From Sphingomonas sp. CFBP 8760 (GTDB lineage: Bacteria; Pseudomonadota; Alphaproteobacteria; Sphingomonadales; Sphingomonadaceae), in assembly GCF_014841615.1 (NCBI RefSeq), contig NZ_JACYUG010000002.1:354614-418613 (forward strand): a stretch of DNA of 64,000 bases. Direction: 5' to 3'. This document shows, piece by piece, positions 53,101 to 61,645 of the stretch. The notes below the pieces were generated by a model. The model was not told the DNA's origin and searched no databases. It was given only the letters and a program-made list of their open reading frames with translations. Each line of letters starts with the position of its first letter. The stretch's first letter is position 1. The position numbers were made by a program, and so were the translations under genes.

Positions 53101-53270
53101 GGACGGGCAATCGGCTTGGCTTACCTTGATGATACCCAATTTCGCACGTCTGTTTAGGCAGGCGGACGTCATGCGCAATTCGTCCGCTTGCCCTATCAGT
53201 AACCGTTAGAGACGCACCTATTTACACCTATCTGTTATATGGGACAGATGAGGTGAATAGGTATGAGTAA

Positions 53271-54035
53271 TTACATTGATGTATTGTTCGGATTTAAATC
53301 GGATAACTCCGCCGGTGCTGTTTGATCAGCATGTTCGGTTTGCGGTTCCGCCTGTGCAGTCCGCCTAGCCCGCTCTGCTTCCAAACGATCTCGTCTAGCT
53401 TTTCCTGCCATTAAACATGGTTGAACTGCGGCCCGAAAATTGTCGCTATATTGGCCAATCACGTAGGTTTCGACCGAATTTTTGAATTCAAGGCGTAACG
53501 TAAGGGTATTTGCACTAGCGGCAGCTAGTCCAGTTTGACCACTAATTACGATTTGATTATTATATCTCGAACTAGACAAGCCAACAGATGCCTTTCCCGC
53601 ATCCGCTCGTATCTGATACAGGGCCAAAGCCGCTCCATTAGATTGGCGGTTTGTTAGTTCCGATGGCTCGCCCGATTTATCAAATCCGCTAACTTCATAT
53701 CTAATTATTGGATTGGCCGGATTACATGTAACTATGATTTCAGCGTCATTATTCTGCCCGGTAACCTTGAACGCTGCCTTTAGCAATCGAGCATCAGACA
53801 TTGCATCAACTTCGTCTTTGAATAACCATGGATCTTCAGGAGCAGTTTGCGTCATGTCAGTTTGGTCAGCGTAGGCCTCTCCATCCGCCGTCGCCAACAC
53901 GTTTTCCTCCAAATTAATTGAGGTCGTTTCCGTGCTATTTGATACAACGTTATCCGATGTATCAGATTTATTATTGCACCCGGCAAGTGCGATAGCTGTA
54001 GCAACGCAGGCAACAGGAAGTGTCGGCTTTCTCAC
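53271..54035 (-). CDS. Lipoprotein of unknown function
   Basis: Encodes 254 residues from a GTG at 54035 with GGGGGA upstream; the frame is open further out but without a ribosome site. The signal peptide ends in the lipobox ALAGC (Cys18 to 20), followed by a Ser/Thr/Asn-rich stretch. A folded part from about 75 to 210 contains EIIVTCNPANPIIRYEVSGF and YVIGQYSDNFRAAVQPCL, with a Cys pair. The C-terminus is charged and low-complexity. Base composition is clearly more AT-rich than in the defence island, suggesting separate ancestry. Confidence 0.7.
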   Translation of the reverse strand: MRKPTLPVACVATAIALAGCNNKSDTSDNVVSNSTETTSINLEENVLATADGEAYADQTDMTQTAPEDPWLFKDEVDAMSDARLLKAAFKVTGQNNDAEIIVTCNPANPIIRYEVSGFDKSGEPSELTNRQSNGAALALYQIRADAGKASVGLSSSRYNNQIVISGQTGLAAASANTLTLRLEFKNSVETYVIGQYSDNFRAAVQPCLMAGKARRDRLEAERARRTAQAEPQTEHADQTAPAELSDLNPNNTSM

Positions 54036-54333
54036 TTTTATCCCCCAATTTGGATGCAGTATACTGCAACTGGCTAAAGGGTAATACAAGTAGCAATGAC
54101 TGACAACAGATATGACAGCGCGTGAATATACTGCCGCAACGGTTTGTTGCATTTCTACATACATTGAGCCTAGCGGGAGTTAGGCCACTCCTTCCAAATC
54201 TGTCACATTTTCGATGATCTTAAATTAGACCAGTTAATTAAGCTAATCAAAAGGTTGATGTATGGATAATTGATAGAAGTATAATATGCCTCCAAATATA
54301 AGACGGGCGCATAAATTAGAATTATACTATCCT

Positions 54334-54591
54334 CTATATGCTAATGTTACTAGAGGTATTAGTATTTATGCGACGGAATATGTCAACCGGATCGACACCC
54401 ATTGCGCGGGTGATAGCAATGAACTCGATAATATCGACCCGGCGTTGGCCACGTTCAATATTAGAGATGAAGCTCTGATCTTTGCCAATCAGTTGCGCAA
54501 GCTCGGCCTGATGCAATCCTACATCGCGCCGGGTTTGGGCCATTATCGCAACCATTACGCGGTGAGCGTCAGTGAACGCGGACTTTGACAT
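54334..54591 (-). CDS. XRE-family HTH transcriptional regulator
   Basis: Encodes 85 residues. The domain VMVAIMAQTRRDVGLHQAEL, AQLIGKDQSFISNIERGQRR and VDIIEFIAITRAMGVDP is a standard Cro/CI-type HTH with recognition helix QSFISNIE. Such small stand-alone regulators often repress phage or toxin genes. It is divergent from the plus-strand genes starting at 54698, separated by about 106 bases. Confidence 0.85.
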   Translation of the reverse strand: MSKSAFTDAHRVMVAIMAQTRRDVGLHQAELAQLIGKDQSFISNIERGQRRVDIIEFIAITRAMGVDPVDIFRRINTNTSSNISI

Positions 54592-54697
54592 GCAATAATC
54601 AACCGGCTTCGGAAACCGATTGAGCTACATGCGATTATCCCATATGCATTCTTTCCATATGGCGCTCATGGGGATGCGCCGACGATGGGGGCTATGC

Positions 54698-55054
54698 ATG
54701 GCGGCAATGGTGCAATTGCGAAACGAGCGGACAAGCGAAATCAAAGCCGTGAAGGTCGGGTGGAGTTGGACGCTTTTTCTGTTCTCCTCCGTGGCTGGCA
54801 TCCCCCTGTTGGCGCGTGGCCTCTATAAATATGGGGCGGGGATGGCGGCATTGTCGGTCGCTGCTGCCGTTGCGAGTGCAGTGGACAGTCCGGTATATGG
54901 CCTGTTGATCCTCTTTCAAATCATCGCGTCCGTGCAGTTTGGTCGTCTCGGCAACCGCCTTACCGCCCTCCATTATTTGGAGAATGGATGGGAGTGGGCT
55001 GCGCCGGATGATCAGGAAACGATGTATGCTCGGGAGAAGTGGGCGCTGGCATGA
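54698..55054 (+). CDS. DUF2628-like membrane protein
   Basis: Encodes 118 residues from an ATG at 54698 with GGGGG upstream. The N-terminus AMVQLRNERTSEIKAVKVGW then SWTLFLFSSVAGIPLLARGL follows the pattern of DUF2628-type proteins (xGexkxxkxGfSWxxxxFxxxxxlxR). Hydrophobic segments are at about 24-42, 50-65 and 68-85. It overlaps the following lipoprotein gene by ATGA. Function unknown. Confidence 0.6.
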   Translation: MAAMVQLRNERTSEIKAVKVGWSWTLFLFSSVAGIPLLARGLYKYGAGMAALSVAAAVASAVDSPVYGLLILFQIIASVQFGRLGNRLTALHYLENGWEWAAPDDQETMYAREKWALA

Positions 55055-55461
55055 GGAGGTTCGCGGTGCTGCTGCTCGCGCCGCTGTCCGCCGGATGTTC
55101 GGCAGACATGAGCGAATTGACGTGCGCTGACATTGCCCGCGAGGCGATCAGCCTCTCTAATGGTGAGATCATATCGATCAACAACCGTAAGGAAACTAGC
55201 CGAACTGACGATCGAGCGGTCTGCCACGGAACCGCTTTGACCAAGGGGGGTGGCGAAACCCCTGTCCGGTTTCTGGCATTCCGAGACGATGATGGGGAGG
55301 TGCTCATCAAATACGATGATGATGAGCACCAACGCCTTGTCGATCTTGAGTCCGAAAAGCTGGAAGCCCGCGAAGCCGAGAAGGCGACGGCAGAGATGCA
55401 AAAGGCCGTCGATGACGCAATGGACGATGCCCGCCATGAGGCATACGCCGCCGCGCGGTAG
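55051..55461 (+). CDS. Small lipoprotein with coiled C-terminus
   Basis: Encodes 136 residues; the ATG overlaps the previous stop (ATGA). The signal peptide RRFAVLLLAPLSAGCSAD has the lipobox SAGC. A short domain follows with two Cys (ELTCADIAR and RAVCHGTAL), then a Glu/Ala/Lys-rich helix (VDLESEKLEAREAEKATAEM) likely to be a coiled coil. Probably anchored to the outer or inner membrane, partner of the preceding membrane protein. No family recognised. Confidence 0.7.
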   Translation: MRRFAVLLLAPLSAGCSADMSELTCADIAREAISLSNGEIISINNRKETSRTDDRAVCHGTALTKGGGETPVRFLAFRDDDGEVLIKYDDDEHQRLVDLESEKLEAREAEKATAEMQKAVDDAMDDARHEAYAAAR

Positions 55462-55539
55462 GTAGAAGCGTGTGGGCTCCGGCATTCACCGAGGATGACG
55501 ATTAGTCCCCACCGGACCCTCGTGAAAAGGGATGCGCGT

Positions 55540-56028
55540 ATGAACTACCTCGCGAAATTTACGCGCATCGGATGGGATGTGGACGATACGCTGATCGGGA
55601 GCCGTCACGCTCATGAGATCGCAGACTACATTCGGGCAAATCCGCTTGGGCAGCAGCATCACATCGTCACGTTTCGCAGCCACGGTATGCAGGGCAGGGT
55701 GTTTCGCGATCTCGAAGCCTATGGCCTCGATCGTAGGCATTTCGACTCACTGACCAATTGCCCCGATCACGTCTACGAGGCGCAGGGTGAGGCCTATCGG
55801 GGCTGGAAAGGAAGCATCTGCGCGGGCATTGGTATCGAGGTGCTGGTGGACGATGACACAGAGAACGTCGCGTCGGGTTGCGCAGCGCATGGTGTCGAGC
55901 ACATCCATCCCGATCATCTCTTTATCGATTCCGAGTTTGCAGCCCGTGTGCGGGCGGCGGCTGATGCCCCACCTGTCCAATCGTTCTCGTCGATAGCGGA
56001 GGTGCACGCATGGCTCGATAGCTTGTGA
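55540..56028 (+). CDS. HAD-like hydrolase
   Basis: Encodes 162 residues from an ATG at 55540 (AGGGA upstream); an in-frame ATG at 55495 is less likely. HAD motif I is GWDVDDTLIGS, motif II IVTFRSHGMQG and motif IV EVLVDDDTENV. The size is like that of small phage or plasmid HAD phosphatases. Substrate unknown. Same strand as the two genes before, about 78 bases away. Confidence 0.75.
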   Translation: MNYLAKFTRIGWDVDDTLIGSRHAHEIADYIRANPLGQQHHIVTFRSHGMQGRVFRDLEAYGLDRRHFDSLTNCPDHVYEAQGEAYRGWKGSICAGIGIEVLVDDDTENVASGCAAHGVEHIHPDHLFIDSEFAARVRAAADAPPVQSFSSIAEVHAWLDSL

Positions 56029-56222
56029 TGGGGCGGGCTACTGGCTGTCGTGGTGATCCTTGCGGTTAACCATTTGACACGCCTTTCGCAAATGCAGCAT
56101 GATATCAGTTTACGGGGGGCTTTCATTCAAGAGTCAAAGACGGCGCTTGCCGCCGTATCGGTTCGTGTGTCCGGCACACGGATGGCTTCTCAAACTTTCA
56201 ATATCAACAGGGGGCTGTATAA

Positions 56223-56867
56223 ATGAGGAAATCTATGAAACTTACCGTCGCTGCGATAGCAATGGCTCTGCCATTCATTATGGCAGCCACGCCAGCATGT
56301 GCTTATACATATATCAAGTATGATATACTCACTTCTGGAACTGGATATCAAACATCCCGATCGGGTAGCGTTTTCCTTAATAATGTCGGATTTTCATTCG
56401 CCATTCCTATCGACGGACCTTATCGCGTTGACACTGGGCAACAAAGCATCTCATTCACCTCGTTTATTAATCTACTAGGTTATAAACCCGGTGAGGCAAC
56501 GGCCAGTTGGTCAACGGATCGCATGACACTGGAAGACACTTCCTCTGATCACGCCTTCACTGCCTCCGTCTGTGCGCCATCTGGTGTGAATTTCAACGGC
56601 TTCACAACCGCCAGCTTCGGCATCCGTGGGTGCGATGCGACCGTGGCGCTATCTTTGCAGGATTACCGGGGTGGTGGGACTTCCTATTCCGGTAAGATTG
56701 TCGAGTTCCGGTCTTACCTCATAGAAGCAAGCAACCAGCCGCTCGGCTATCTCGGGATTGGCGCTGTTCCAGAACCCGCCACGTGGGCGATGATGCTGAT
56801 CGGTTTCGGCATGATCGGCGCAACTGCTCGCTATCGTCGTCGCGCCACCAAGATTGCTTTTGCCTGA
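56223..56867 (+). CDS. PEP-CTERM sorting-domain protein 1
   Basis: Encodes 214 residues. Signal peptide LTVAAIAMALPFIMAATPACA; the C-terminus is VPEPATWAMMLIGFGMIGA then TARYRRRATKIAFA, that is the PEP motif, a membrane helix and a basic end. In sphingomonads this is the signal for exosortase processing and surface display. The middle (about 30-185) is Ser/Thr-rich with strand pattern. It is the first of four tandem genes with the same tail, followed by its own terminator. Confidence 0.88.
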   Translation: MRKSMKLTVAAIAMALPFIMAATPACAYTYIKYDILTSGTGYQTSRSGSVFLNNVGFSFAIPIDGPYRVDTGQQSISFTSFINLLGYKPGEATASWSTDRMTLEDTSSDHAFTASVCAPSGVNFNGFTTASFGIRGCDATVALSLQDYRGGGTSYSGKIVEFRSYLIEASNQPLGYLGIGAVPEPATWAMMLIGFGMIGATARYRRRATKIAFA

Positions 56868-56900
56868 TTCAAGTCCGACCTTGCAGGCATGATTGAAACT

Positions 56901-56933
56901 GGGTCGCTGATCAAAAGGTCAGCGGCCCTCTTC
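56901..56933 (+). terminator. Terminator after PEP-CTERM gene 1
   Basis: GGGTCGCTGA (56901-56910) pairs with TCAGCGGCCC (56919-56928) with one G-T pair, followed by TCTTC. The hairpin closely resembles the one after the fourth gene at 59001, including the GAAAC before it. Confidence 0.65.
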
Positions 56934-57063
56934 ATATCTATGGCTACCCGGTAGATGACCATGTGTCTCGAAACGGGACACCCGGTTTATGTGTCGCTTG
57001 AACGGCGTGCTGCGTTGCGTCAATTCGCCCTCATTCAGTTGGTTAATTGCTTCGGGGGATACG

Positions 57064-57672
57064 ATGAAGACGGTAACAAAGCTTTTAGCGGGTGCCGTTC
57101 TTGCGGTATTTGCAACACCAGCCACCGCTGCGACGATCACTTACAGCGACGCATCCGCAATGCCGTATTTGCGGAAGTTCGATCCGCTGCTGGGCACGCT
57201 GACGAGCGTAACGTTTAACAATCGTTACGTGAGTAATCTGTATTTCAATTATGGTGGTGATCCGTCAATCCCCACTGCGCCAATGATCCGTGTAACCGGA
57301 ACCATCGGCGATGCCCGTTTCGGCCTCGTATACGTAGACGAGATTTTTCAGTCCGGGAGGCAAGACCCGCGAACCATTGGTGTTCAGATCAGCCGAACAG
57401 TGTCTACGACGTTCTTCGACGGTTTATCATTTTATACCGGCAATGGCATCATGCCGGTTGCCGCCTTTGGTAATCTCACTTCACCGGGCCTTTCGCCCGC
57501 GAGTGTCAGCTTCCCCTCCCCTTGGAGCTATGTCAGCGTCACCTACAATTATGTCGCAGGCGTCGCGGCCGTTCCCGAACCCACCACTTGGGCGATGATG
57601 CTTGTGGGCTTCGGGATGGTCGGCGGGGCGGCTCGCTATCGCCGCCGTTCGACAAAAATCAAGTTCGCGTAA
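57064..57672 (+). CDS. PEP-CTERM sorting-domain protein 2
   Basis: Encodes 202 residues from an ATG at 57064 with GGGGGA upstream. Signal peptide KLLAGAVLAVFATPATA; C-terminus VPEPTTWAMMLVGFGMVGGA then ARYRRRSTKIKFA. The central part is Thr/Ser/Tyr-rich and does not resemble gene 1 closely outside the tail. The next gene begins ten bases after its stop. Confidence 0.88.
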   Translation: MKTVTKLLAGAVLAVFATPATAATITYSDASAMPYLRKFDPLLGTLTSVTFNNRYVSNLYFNYGGDPSIPTAPMIRVTGTIGDARFGLVYVDEIFQSGRQDPRTIGVQISRTVSTTFFDGLSFYTGNGIMPVAAFGNLTSPGLSPASVSFPSPWSYVSVTYNYVAGVAAVPEPTTWAMMLVGFGMVGGAARYRRRSTKIKFA

Positions 57673-57682
57673 GGGGCATATT

Positions 57683-58201
57683 ATGAAGACGATGATCAAG
57701 GCGGCCTTGGCCACCACCACTGCGTTCGTGGCTATGCCTGCCAGCGCTGCACCGCTGCTTTACAGCTACTATGATGATGGGCGGGAGGTTCCCCGGTTCA
57801 CCTTCATTCTCGATGACCGTCCGGGCGTAAGTGCATTACCAACTTACGAAAACAGGGACGGATTTGGCGTTGGGGTAAACCTGACGTTGTTCTGGACAAC
57901 TACTCCAATGGGTTGGGGTGTGACCTTCTACACTAACGAGTCGGGAGGGGGAATTTCTGCTTTGGGAGCCATACTCGGTGGAAATGCGGTAGGCCCGCAG
58001 CTTTTCAGGGGAAGCGTGAGCAACCCTACCATGTTGACGGGGCGCTTCAATCTCGTTGACCAGTCTGTCGGGACAACGGCAGTGCTCACTGTCGCGGCGA
58101 TCCCTGAACCGGCAACGTGGGCAATGATGCTGGTAGGCTTCGGTATGGTCGCCGGGGCGGCTCGCTACCGTCGTCGGGCTATGACGATCACGTTCGCGTA
58201 A
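57683..58201 (+). CDS. PEP-CTERM sorting-domain protein 3
   Basis: Encodes 172 residues; the ATG at 57683 has AAGGGG upstream. Signal peptide IKAALATTTAFVAMPASA; C-terminus IPEPATWAMMLVGFGMVAGA then ARYRRRAMTITFA. It is the shortest of the four. The central part is Gly-rich (ESGGGISALGAILGGNAVG). Close spacing on both sides indicates one transcript with genes 2 and 4. Confidence 0.88.
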   Translation: MKTMIKAALATTTAFVAMPASAAPLLYSYYDDGREVPRFTFILDDRPGVSALPTYENRDGFGVGVNLTLFWTTTPMGWGVTFYTNESGGGISALGAILGGNAVGPQLFRGSVSNPTMLTGRFNLVDQSVGTTAVLTVAAIPEPATWAMMLVGFGMVAGAARYRRRAMTITFA

Positions 58202-58215
58202 GAGAGGGGATGGTA

Positions 58216-58965
58216 ATGAGGTTATCGTTATACGCAGTCGCCGCCTGTGCCCTTATTAGCGCTTATCCCGTATCTGCTGCAAAATATGTGGTGAAGGCAT
58301 CTGGGACAGTCGAACGGATCGCCACGGTTGATAATGGTGTTGTGAATCTCAACCCCGTTCTAATCAACAACCTTACCAACGCCGGGGATCGAATCTCATT
58401 CTCTTTCGAGATTGATACATCGGATGTAACACTAACATCGTTGTATGACGCCGATCCATCAATCAATATCTATTATTTTACTCCGGAAAACATTAGCCTC
58501 TCGATGGGCGGCTATAACTATAAGCCATCGCGCATCTCGCCCACCGGATCAAGCTTGCAGCTTTGGAATGGCTATTCGTCAGGTTCTAACACAGTAGATA
58601 TGCAGTCATTCGACGTATTTGATTATCCCTTCTCCGACAGCAAGGATGTTTACCCCTTCCAAATTGGATCGGGTAACATCGCGGAGTCGATAGGGCTCAA
58701 CTTATTTGATTTCACCGCGACCGCACGGTCATCGGACTTGATCAGCGAGATTGTCGATCCTTCAAAATTCGGGTCAAGAAGCTTTTCTTATGGCTTGTTA
58801 AACTCGACTACGAACCTGTTCTACAACGTGACCAGTAGCAATCTGGTGGTCAGCATTAGTCCGGTTCCCGAGCCAGCCACATGGGCAATGATGCTGGTCG
58901 GCTTCGGCATGATCGGTGCAAGCACCCGCTATCGTCGTCGTTCTTCGAAGACCACTTACGCCTGA
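58216..58965 (+). CDS. PEP-CTERM sorting-domain protein 4
   Basis: Encodes 249 residues from an ATG at 58216 with GGGGATGG upstream. Signal peptide RLSLYAVAACALISAYPVSA; C-terminus VPEPATWAMMLVGFGMIGA then STRYRRRSSKTTYA. The middle is Asn/Ser-rich with strand pattern. It is the last gene of the tandem array; a clear terminator follows at 59001. No exosortase gene is in the window, so the sorting enzyme must be elsewhere. Confidence 0.88.
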   Translation: MRLSLYAVAACALISAYPVSAAKYVVKASGTVERIATVDNGVVNLNPVLINNLTNAGDRISFSFEIDTSDVTLTSLYDADPSINIYYFTPENISLSMGGYNYKPSRISPTGSSLQLWNGYSSGSNTVDMQSFDVFDYPFSDSKDVYPFQIGSGNIAESIGLNLFDFTATARSSDLISEIVDPSKFGSRSFSYGLLNSTTNLFYNVTSSNLVVSISPVPEPATWAMMLVGFGMIGASTRYRRRSSKTTYA

Positions 58966-59000
58966 TTTTTCCTCTGAATGGTCGGAGTGTGAGTGAAACC

Positions 59001-59033
59001 GGGCCGTTGGGTAGAAAGCCAGCGGCCCTTTTT
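59001..59033 (+). terminator. Intrinsic terminator of the PEP-CTERM array
   Basis: GGGCCGTTGG (59001-59010) pairs with CCAGCGGCCC (59019-59028) with one mismatch, followed by TTTTT. It is 35 bases after the stop of PEP-CTERM gene 4. Confidence 0.8.
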
Positions 59034-59107
59034 CATGTCTGCTCTGGATCAATCCGGCTTGATCGATGTTCCCTGTTCGTTCTAACTAGATGGGAAAGGA
59101 GTTGGCC

Positions 59108-59299
59108 ATGGGCATCATCACAGTCGAGCGGATCGCAGAGCTAATCGAGGAGGCGCCGGGGTGGGCACTGGTGGCCCTGACGATGCCGCAAGAGGGGTTG
59201 CGGGAGGCTGCGCGCCACGAGCTTGCGACGCATGTCTACAACAGCCTCTACGCTCTCCCGGCCGATCACGGAGAGCAACTGGCGCTTCCGCTTGGCTGA
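59108..59299 (+). CDS. Small DUF6771-like protein
   Basis: Encodes 63 residues from an ATG at 59108 with AAGGAG seven bases upstream. IAELIEEAPGWALVALTMPQ then EGLREAARHELATHVYNSLY follows the pattern of a small sphingomonad family (IxxxIxxAPGWAxVGLTxPxxxLRExAAxELA). Helical and acidic. Function unknown. The next gene starts six bases after its stop. Confidence 0.7.
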   Translation: MGIITVERIAELIEEAPGWALVALTMPQEGLREAARHELATHVYNSLYALPADHGEQLALPLG

Positions 59300-59304
59300 C
59301 GATC

Positions 59305-59610
59305 TTGGGCAGCAAAAATTTCCGCTCCCTGTCGGATTTCAGCCGGTGGGGCATGAACATCCACGTCACCTGTCGAAATGCGCGCTGCGATCACTATGGG
59401 ATCGTTGATGCGTGGAGCGCCTACCAGTGGTTCCGCCTTCACCGTTGGTCAGATAGCTTCGACGCCAATGTCATGGACCACTTTCGGTGCACCCGCTGTG
59501 GTGATCGTGGAGGCAGGGCACTACCAACCGCAAATGCGGTGACGGTGACCGGGTTCTCCCCAGCGGACGATCGCGACTGGAAGATGCTGTCGAGACGGTT
59601 GCGGGGGTGA
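59305..59610 (+). CDS. Small zinc-ribbon-like protein
   Basis: Encodes 101 residues from a TTG at 59305, chosen because the conserved-looking LGSKNFRSLSDFSRWGMN lies upstream of the next possible start (ATG 59353). Two Cys pairs, CRNARC and CTRC, are spaced as in a zinc ribbon. Proteins starting with SKNFRSLSDF are common in sphingomonads. No known activity. It is probably co-transcribed with the DUF6771-like gene. Confidence 0.6.
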   Translation: MGSKNFRSLSDFSRWGMNIHVTCRNARCDHYGIVDAWSAYQWFRLHRWSDSFDANVMDHFRCTRCGDRGGRALPTANAVTVTGFSPADDRDWKMLSRRLRG

Positions 59611-59746
59611 TGAAGATTTAACCGGTTGAGCACGCGGTGACCTGTATATCTACCAGTGAGTCTAGCGAGTAAGTGACTCTGATATACTGTTTAGGGGATA
59701 GTGTTACTGCACCGTAAGTGATTTTACCACTTAACTCCCGGCCTTC

Positions 59747-60238
59747 CTAAACCGGAAGGGGTTGGAAAGATTCAAGGGGGTAGTGGGGGTATTTCATCAA
59801 AATAATTTTTGCATTCGCAGAACACGCATTGAAGACCTCAACTTTTTGAGCTTGATCATCTCGCCGAACGCAAGAGCAGGGCGGGGTCATGATCGGTTCT
59901 TTCGTTTCGTCGGGTGGCTTCACCGTAAATGTCACAGGCTCCATATTATATATTTCGTCTCCAACACGATAATTATTAGGGTCGTTAGATGGTGTAACGA
60001 TTGGTTCGGGTGTTGGAGCTTCAATAGATTGAAATGCATTGTCGAGTGGTGGAGTATCGTCAAATAAAACGGTTTCATAACCGTCCTTTGCGTCAGCCGC
60101 AGCCGCGTTGCCAAAAACGGCGATCCGAAACTTGCTAATCTGTTCGCCAAGTCCAATAATGGCTGCCACAAAAGCTGTTATTCCAACGACTATCGCTGTC
60201 GCCCATTTTAAAACACCAGCGATCGTCCGTTTGCCCAT
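59747..60238 (-). CDS. Single-pass membrane protein near the lysin gene
   Basis: Encodes 163 residues. One hydrophobic segment (ATAIVVGITAFVAAIIGLG, about 13-31) follows a basic N-terminus (GKRTIAGVLKW), so the rest is probably periplasmic. The tail contains Pro-rich stretches and CSCVRRDD and FNACSANA Cys. A hairpin (CCTTCC/GGAAGG, 59742-59759) overlaps the stop. It lies 66 bases downstream of the lysin gene; it could be a spanin- or holin-like partner, but this is not shown by sequence. Confidence 0.6.
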   Translation of the reverse strand: MGKRTIAGVLKWATAIVVGITAFVAAIIGLGEQISKFRIAVFGNAAAADAKDGYETVLFDDTPPLDNAFQSIEAPTPEPIVTPSNDPNNYRVGDEIYNMEPVTFTVKPPDETKEPIMTPPCSCVRRDDQAQKVEVFNACSANAKIILMKYPHYPLESFQPLPV

Positions 60239-60303
60239 CGGATCAATCTGCCCAAGTTGGCAGACAAAGCCAAGCCCGCCTCAAAACAATGCTGGCATCG
60301 CCG

Positions 60304-60795
60304 CTACGCCTCGTCTTTGCTAATCGTCCCTGTGGATGTCATCCAGACCGGACTACCCAACACCGGCTTACCCCGTGGCCACCGGCGAGCCACACAACGA
60401 CCCTTGGCGATCCGGGTGATGGTTACTGCGTTTGACTGATTGCCATCCAAGACATGGTAGGTGGTAGCATCTTCCCCGACGTAGAACCCAACGTGCCCGC
60501 CGCCGGGTCGTTGGAACACCAAGATGGCACCGGGTGCGAGGCGATCGGCCCGAAGATTGGCACCCCACTCCGCCCATGACGATGCACGCACGGCGATTGG
60601 GGGAGGGGTGAGGCCAGCTTCCGAAATGCAGTGGGCGGCGAACGTTGCACACCATGGCGTTTCATCGTCAGTGATGCTTATGCCAAGTAGCTTCGCTCCA
60701 AGTTTGCGCGCCCACGCGAGGATGGTGGGGTTGTGCTGCGGACCAGTAATTTCACGAGTGCCGATCAGCGATGTAGCAATTAGAAACCATGTCAT
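60304..60795 (-). CDS. TIGR02594-like peptidoglycan hydrolase (CHAP/NlpC-P60 type)
   Basis: Encodes 163 residues. TPWCATFAAHCISEAGL supplies the catalytic Cys, RPGGGHVGFYVGED the catalytic His, and VLDGNQSNAVTITRIAKGR the following conserved strand. The ending PVWMTSTGTISKDEA is typical of the TIGR02594 family, found as phage lysins. There is no signal peptide in the classical sense, but the N-terminus is hydrophobic. The gene starts eight bases after a small interrupted gene on the same strand. Confidence 0.85.
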   Translation of the reverse strand: MTWFLIATSLIGTREITGPQHNPTILAWARKLGAKLLGISITDDETPWCATFAAHCISEAGLTPPPIAVRASSWAEWGANLRADRLAPGAILVFQRPGGGHVGFYVGEDATTYHVLDGNQSNAVTITRIAKGRCVARRWPRGKPVLGSPVWMTSTGTISKDEA

Positions 60796-60802
60796 CCCGT
60801 AT

Positions 60803-61006
60803 TTAGGATGACCGATCCGTCGCGAAGCGGATGATGAACAAAATCTCCTCTTGTTCGTCCGGGATCATGAATTTGCCGTCAGGCGTGATTGTTCAAGGAA
60901 TATCGTTATCCCTCAACCAATCGAGCGCTTCGCACGACAGCCACACGCCTGTTTTCCCGTTTTTGAGCAATAGGCTCGTTTCAGGCAGTTTTCTTTTCAG
61001 CTTCAT
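60803..61006 (-). pseudogene. Small phage-like gene with an in-frame TGA
   Basis: From the ATG at 61006 the frame reads KLKRKLPETSLLLKNGKTG then VWLSCEALDWLRDNDIP, a TGA at 60895-60893, and continues in the same frame with ITPDGKFMIPDEQEEILFII to the stop at 60803. Both halves are protein-like, and the total of 66 sense codons suits a small phage gene. A TGG to TGA change would explain it. The first half alone (37 residues) could still be made. Confidence 0.45.
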
Positions 61007-61050
61007 CTACTATTTAAGCGCCAGCAACGATTGAGCGTGCGAAAGGAATT

Positions 61051-61575
61051 ATGATGGACGAACAGAATAATGATGCAGTCGAGCTTGCTGCCTCACTGAC
61101 GGCAGCATGGCTTGCGAACCCCAACAGTCGCGTAAACCCGGATGATGTCCCCGCGTTTTTGCAGTCTATGTATGCGAGCGTGACGGGATTGTCTGACGGC
61201 GGTGCTTCGGCGACTGTGGAGGAAGCTCCGCAGGAATACACCCCTGCGGTGACCGTGCGTAAGTCGCTGGCGAGCAAGGACCACATCATCAGCCTGATCG
61301 ATGGTAAGCCGTACCGGACGCTGCGTCGTCATTTGACCAGCAATGGCCTCACCCCGGACGAGTACCGGGCTAGGTATGGTCTGAAAGCTGATTACCCGAT
61401 GGTCGCTTCGAGCTATTCCGACAGCCGTCGTGAGATGGCTCACCGCATCGGTCTTGGCCGCAAGGCTGGTGAGAAGGTCGTGAAGAAAACCGATGATGCC
61501 GCCCCGGCGGATAAACCCGTGCGCAAGTCGCGTAAATCGGCAACCGACGCTGCGAAAGCCCATTTGGAAGGCTGA
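61051..61575 (+). CDS. MucR/Ros-family transcriptional regulator
   Basis: Encodes 174 residues from an ATG at 61051 (GAAAGGA upstream; a second ATG follows at once). The MucR pattern is clear: AASLTAAWLANPNSRVNPDD, VRKSLASKDHIISLIDGKPY, RTLRRHLTSNGLTPDEYRAR and YGLKADYPMVASSYSDSRRE then IGLGRKAG. The zinc-finger Cys normally found in CLEDG is replaced here (SLIDG), so metal binding may be altered. The C-terminus is Lys/Ala-rich. It is followed by a terminator. Confidence 0.88.
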   Translation: MMDEQNNDAVELAASLTAAWLANPNSRVNPDDVPAFLQSMYASVTGLSDGGASATVEEAPQEYTPAVTVRKSLASKDHIISLIDGKPYRTLRRHLTSNGLTPDEYRARYGLKADYPMVASSYSDSRREMAHRIGLGRKAGEKVVKKTDDAAPADKPVRKSRKSATDAAKAHLEG

Positions 61576-61582
61576 AATGAGT

Positions 61583-61610
61583 ATGGCCCCCGGCCAGCGT
61601 CGGGGGCCAT
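61583..61610 (+). terminator. Hairpin after the MucR-type gene
   Basis: ATGGCCCCCG (61583-61592) and CGGGGGCCAT (61601-61610) form a perfect 10-bp stem with an 8-nt loop, 7 bases after the stop codon. There is no U-run, so termination may be partial. Confidence 0.6.
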
Positions 61611-61645
61611 GCATGGAAAAACTCCAACGACGTTTGTGAGACCCT

